Shown here piece by piece: positions 6,138-8,394 of a DNA stretch of 8,394 bases. A program made the position numbers and the translations under genes. The notes below the pieces were generated by a model. That model had not been told where the DNA came from. It searched no databases and was given only the letters and a program-made list of their open reading frames with translations. Each line of letters starts with the position of its first letter. The first letter of the stretch is position 1. Source of the stretch: Opitutaceae bacterium (GTDB lineage: Bacteria; Verrucomicrobiota; Verrucomicrobiae; Opitutales; Opitutaceae); contig JAISAX010000505.1 of the NCBI GenBank assembly GCA_031266495.1, positions 1-8,394 on the forward strand, written 5' to 3'.

Positions 6138-8394
6138 ATGCCATCCATCGTTTCCTGTTTTTGTCGTCGCCCTGCGCATCTGATATTCTCCCTGCTACCG
6201 TGCGCCACCGCGGTCGCCACTGCGATTGTTGCCGCGGCAACGCCCTCCCATCTCGACGACAAGGCGACCAGCCTCCGCCCCGCCTCCGCCCCCGCCTACG
6301 AACCCCTGCTCGACCACCTTGTCGCCCCCCGCCGCGCCCTTGACCTCGGCGGCATCTGGACCGTCACCACCACCGCCATCGACGCCCCGCCCCCCGCCGC
6401 AGACGGCAGCGGCGGCAGCGGTGCCAACGACCACGACTGGCAACCCGTGCTCGTGCCCGACCGCCATGCCGACCTGATGCGAGCCAAAGACAAACGCGTC
6501 TGGTTCCGCCGCACCATTTCCCTCCCCCGCCACGATCCCGCTCGCAGCCATGTTCTCCACTTCGAACGCGTCACCGATGTGTGCGACATTTACGTCAACG
6601 GCCACCATATCGGCCACAACGAGGACGGCTGGTTTCCCTTCACGGTCAACGCCACCACCGCCCTCCGTGCCGGCGACAACGAACTGCTCGTCGGCATCCT
6701 CTCACCCGCCGCCTCGCGCGCCCCCGGGAACCGACCCGTCGGCTGGAGCTGGTATCTCCCGCACTACGCCGGCATCCCCTTTCCCGTTCACCTCGAAACC
6801 GGTAGTAACATTCGCATTACGGACATCGTTGTGCAACCCGCCCTCGCGCCCGCCGCGCGCCTGCGCACCCGCGTCACCCTCCGCAACGACTCCGCCCGCC
6901 CGACTCCCGTGACCGTCACGGCCGCCACTACCGACGACGCATTCCGGCACACCCCGCAAACGCTCACCCTCGCCCCCGGCACCGACGCCACCCTCACCCT
7001 CGACGACCCCTGGCCCGCCCCCCGCCTCTGGCAACCGCACGACCCCCACCTCTACACCCTCACCGTCAGCCTCTCCCCTCCCGGCTCCGCCCCCGACACC
7101 AACCCCGGCTCCGGCCCCGCGCAACCCGCCATCGACGCCCGCAACCAACGTTTCGGCTTCCGCGAAGTGCGCGTTGAAGGCCACCGCCTGCTCCTCAACA
7201 ACCGCCCCTTCCTCCACCGCCGCAACTCGATCATCTGCTACCGGCCCTTTCACGACGCCACAAAAATCCGCGACACCTTCACCCTCCTGCGCACACGCGG
7301 CTACGTCGGCAGCCGCCTGCATGGCGCCGGCAACGACCGCATCGCCCGCGTGGCCGACGAACTCGGCTGGCTGCTCACCGTCGAGAGCGGCATCAACGAG
7401 CCGCGCGGACACGAAATGAGCGATGCTTTCTGGCCCGCCGCCGAACAGCACGTCTTCTCCCTCGTCCGCCATTTCCGCAACCACCCCTCTGTCATCTACT
7501 GGAGCCTCTCCAATGAATTCGGCTCGAACTACATGCCCTCCCGTCACCCCAAAGGCCCATGGGTTGACGCCTGGCTCGCGCAACTCGGCGGTAAAGTCAT
7601 GGCTTTCGATCCGACACGAACCGTCACCTTTTCCGGAGACCTCGAACTCGGCGGACGCAACCGCCACGGCCCCGCCCCCACCCTCAGCTACCACTACCCC
7701 TGGCAACCCTTCAAACCCGACAACCTGATCCCGCTTACCGCCTACTGGCTGGAAGAAGGCCGGAAACCCTGGCAAGGCGTCGCCTGGGACCGCACCAAAC
7801 CCGTCCTGCTAAGCGAAGACCTGCATACGCCCTACGCCCTCAAACCACCGCACGGCATGACACAATGGGCCGGCGACAAACCCTACGACCCCGCGCTCCT
7901 CCCCGAGGCCACCTTTGCCGCCTACCGCATGCTCGCGGAAGGCTATTACCACGCCGGCCTCACCGCCTGGAACCCCTGGGACACGAAAGAAAACGCCGCC
8001 GAAAACCCGCTCTACCAACTCGGCCAACTGATGCCCGACTACCTCCTCGCCACCCGCGAAACCAACCGCACCTTCGCCTCCGGCGAACACATCCGCCGCA
8101 CCCTCGCCATTCACAACCAGCTCTTCCGCGACCTCGACGTCACCCTCACCCGCGAACTCCGCGTCCCCGGCCAACCCGCCCGCAAAACGCAAACCCGATT
8201 CCCGCTCCACGCCGGCGCCATGCGCGAGGAAACCATCACCCTCCCCCTCCCCCCCGTCACCCGGCCCACCACCGCCGAATGGCACCTCGCCCTCCACGAC
8301 AACAACAACGGCGCACATGAACTCACCCGGCGCGCCTTCACCTGGACGATATTCCCACCTGCCCCCGCCACCGCCACCCGCACGTCTCCCGGCA
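6138..8394 (+). CDS. Glycoside hydrolase family 2 protein (beta-galactosidase/beta-glucuronidase-like), 3' end outside window
   Basis: The frame runs open from the ATG at 6138 to the window end (752 codons). The N-terminus (CRRPAHLIFSLLPCATAVAT) looks like a signal peptide, suggesting export. Residues about 68-188 form the GH2 sugar-binding beta domain (LDLGGIW, VWFRRTISLP, DIYVNGHHIGHNEDGWFPF, NELLVGI). About 200-345 is the immunoglobulin-like domain, ending in QRFGFREVRVEG. From about 350 comes the TIM barrel (LLLNNRPFLHRRNS). The proton donor is Glu460 in WSLSNEFG and the nucleophile is probably Glu560 in KPVLLSED, about 100 residues apart as in known GH2 enzymes. A further beta domain seems to begin near residue 650. 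Two low-complexity inserts (PPPAADGSGGSGAND in the first domain, a Pro/Gly/Ser stretch in the second) are unusual. The usual G-V-N-x-H after the barrel entry reads R-R-N-S-I here. The substrate cannot be told. Third codon positions are overwhelmingly C. No Shine-Dalgarno sequence is visible. Confidence 0.9.
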   Translation, partial: MPSIVSCFCRRPAHLIFSLLPCATAVATAIVAAATPSHLDDKATSLRPASAPAYEPLLDHLVAPRRALDLGGIWTVTTTAIDAPPPAADGSGGSGANDHDWQPVLVPDRHADLMRAKDKRVWFRRTISLPRHDPARSHVLHFERVTDVCDIYVNGHHIGHNEDGWFPFTVNATTALRAGDNELLVGILSPAASRAPGNRPVGWSWYLPHYAGIPFPVHLETGSNIRITDIVVQPALAPAARLRTRVTLRNDSARPTPVTVTAATTDDAFRHTPQTLTLAPGTDATLTLDDPWPAPRLWQPHDPHLYTLTVSLSPPGSAPDTNPGSGPAQPAIDARNQRFGFREVRVEGHRLLLNNRPFLHRRNSIICYRPFHDATKIRDTFTLLRTRGYVGSRLHGAGNDRIARVADELGWLLTVESGINEPRGHEMSDAFWPAAEQHVFSLVRHFRNHPSVIYWSLSNEFGSNYMPSRHPKGPWVDAWLAQLGGKVMAFDPTRTVTFSGDLELGGRNRHGPAPTLSYHYPWQPFKPDNLIPLTAYWLEEGRKPWQGVAWDRTKPVLLSEDLHTPYALKPPHGMTQWAGDKPYDPALLPEATFAAYRMLAEGYYHAGLTAWNPWDTKENAAENPLYQLGQLMPDYLLATRETNRTFASGEHIRRTLAIHNQLFRDLDVTLTRELRVPGQPARKTQTRFPLHAGAMREETITLPLPPVTRPTTAEWHLALHDNNNGAHELTRRAFTWTIFPPAPATATRTSPG

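Noticed and set aside
5488..6240. 250-residue minus-strand open frame through the array
   Set aside because: Half of it is antisense to the PEP-CTERM-like gene and half is the near-palindromic array, which is open on both strands for structural reasons. No domain is recognisable.
6702..7775. 357-residue minus-strand open frame
   Set aside because: It is opposite the GH2 gene and rich in Gly/Val/Glu/Ala, as expected from C-ending codons on the other strand. The GH2 frame has clear domains and catalytic motifs.

Overview
The window looks like a GC-rich chromosomal segment of a Verrucomicrobiota bacterium, most likely of the Opitutaceae. This is inferred from the combination of gene types, not from a marker gene: PEP-CTERM surface proteins, an autotransporter-type beta-strand repeat protein, an H-X9-DG prepilin-like protein, a LacI-type regulator, a family 2 glycoside hydrolase and an Rpn/PD-(D/E)XK-type protein with a Lys/Glu/Gly/Ala repeat tail. 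No RNA gene, CRISPR array or complete insertion sequence was seen.

Layout. 1-525 (+) is the 3' part of an Rpn-like nuclease/transposase gene with 15 exact tetrapeptide repeats. 570-2435 is a gene graveyard. On the minus strand lies a frameshifted remnant of a secreted carbohydrate-binding or glycosidase-like protein that still carries a textbook PEP-CTERM tail. On the plus strand lies the N-terminal half of an AraC-like regulator, joined out of frame to the C-terminal half of an H-X9-DG prepilin-like protein. 2436-2615 is a short intergenic stretch with two adjacent hairpins. 2616-3650 (-) is an intact LacI-family regulator. 3651-3841 is a divergent control region with a perfect inverted repeat. 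3842-4513 (+) is an intact prepilin-like protein and 4597-5955 (+) a secreted PEP-CTERM-like beta-strand repeat protein. A tandem array of 21-bp near-palindromic units begins inside the 3' end of that gene and continues to about 6100. 6138 to the end (+) is a GH2 glycosidase gene that runs off the window.

How the genes may work together (inference): the right half looks like a sugar-responsive locus in which the LacI protein senses a glycan or sugar and controls export or display proteins (pseudopilin, surface-anchored protein) and a secreted glycosidase. The left half holds decayed relatives of the same modules (sugar-type regulator, prepilin-like protein, PEP-CTERM glycan-binding protein). 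The window may therefore show a dead and a living version of one recurring gene cassette side by side.

The most unusual structure is the 21-bp array. Its 16-bp core is close to self-complementary, so both strands encode the same Lys-Val-Arg-Thr-Phe peptide, and it supplies the last residues and the stop codon of the PEP-CTERM-like protein.
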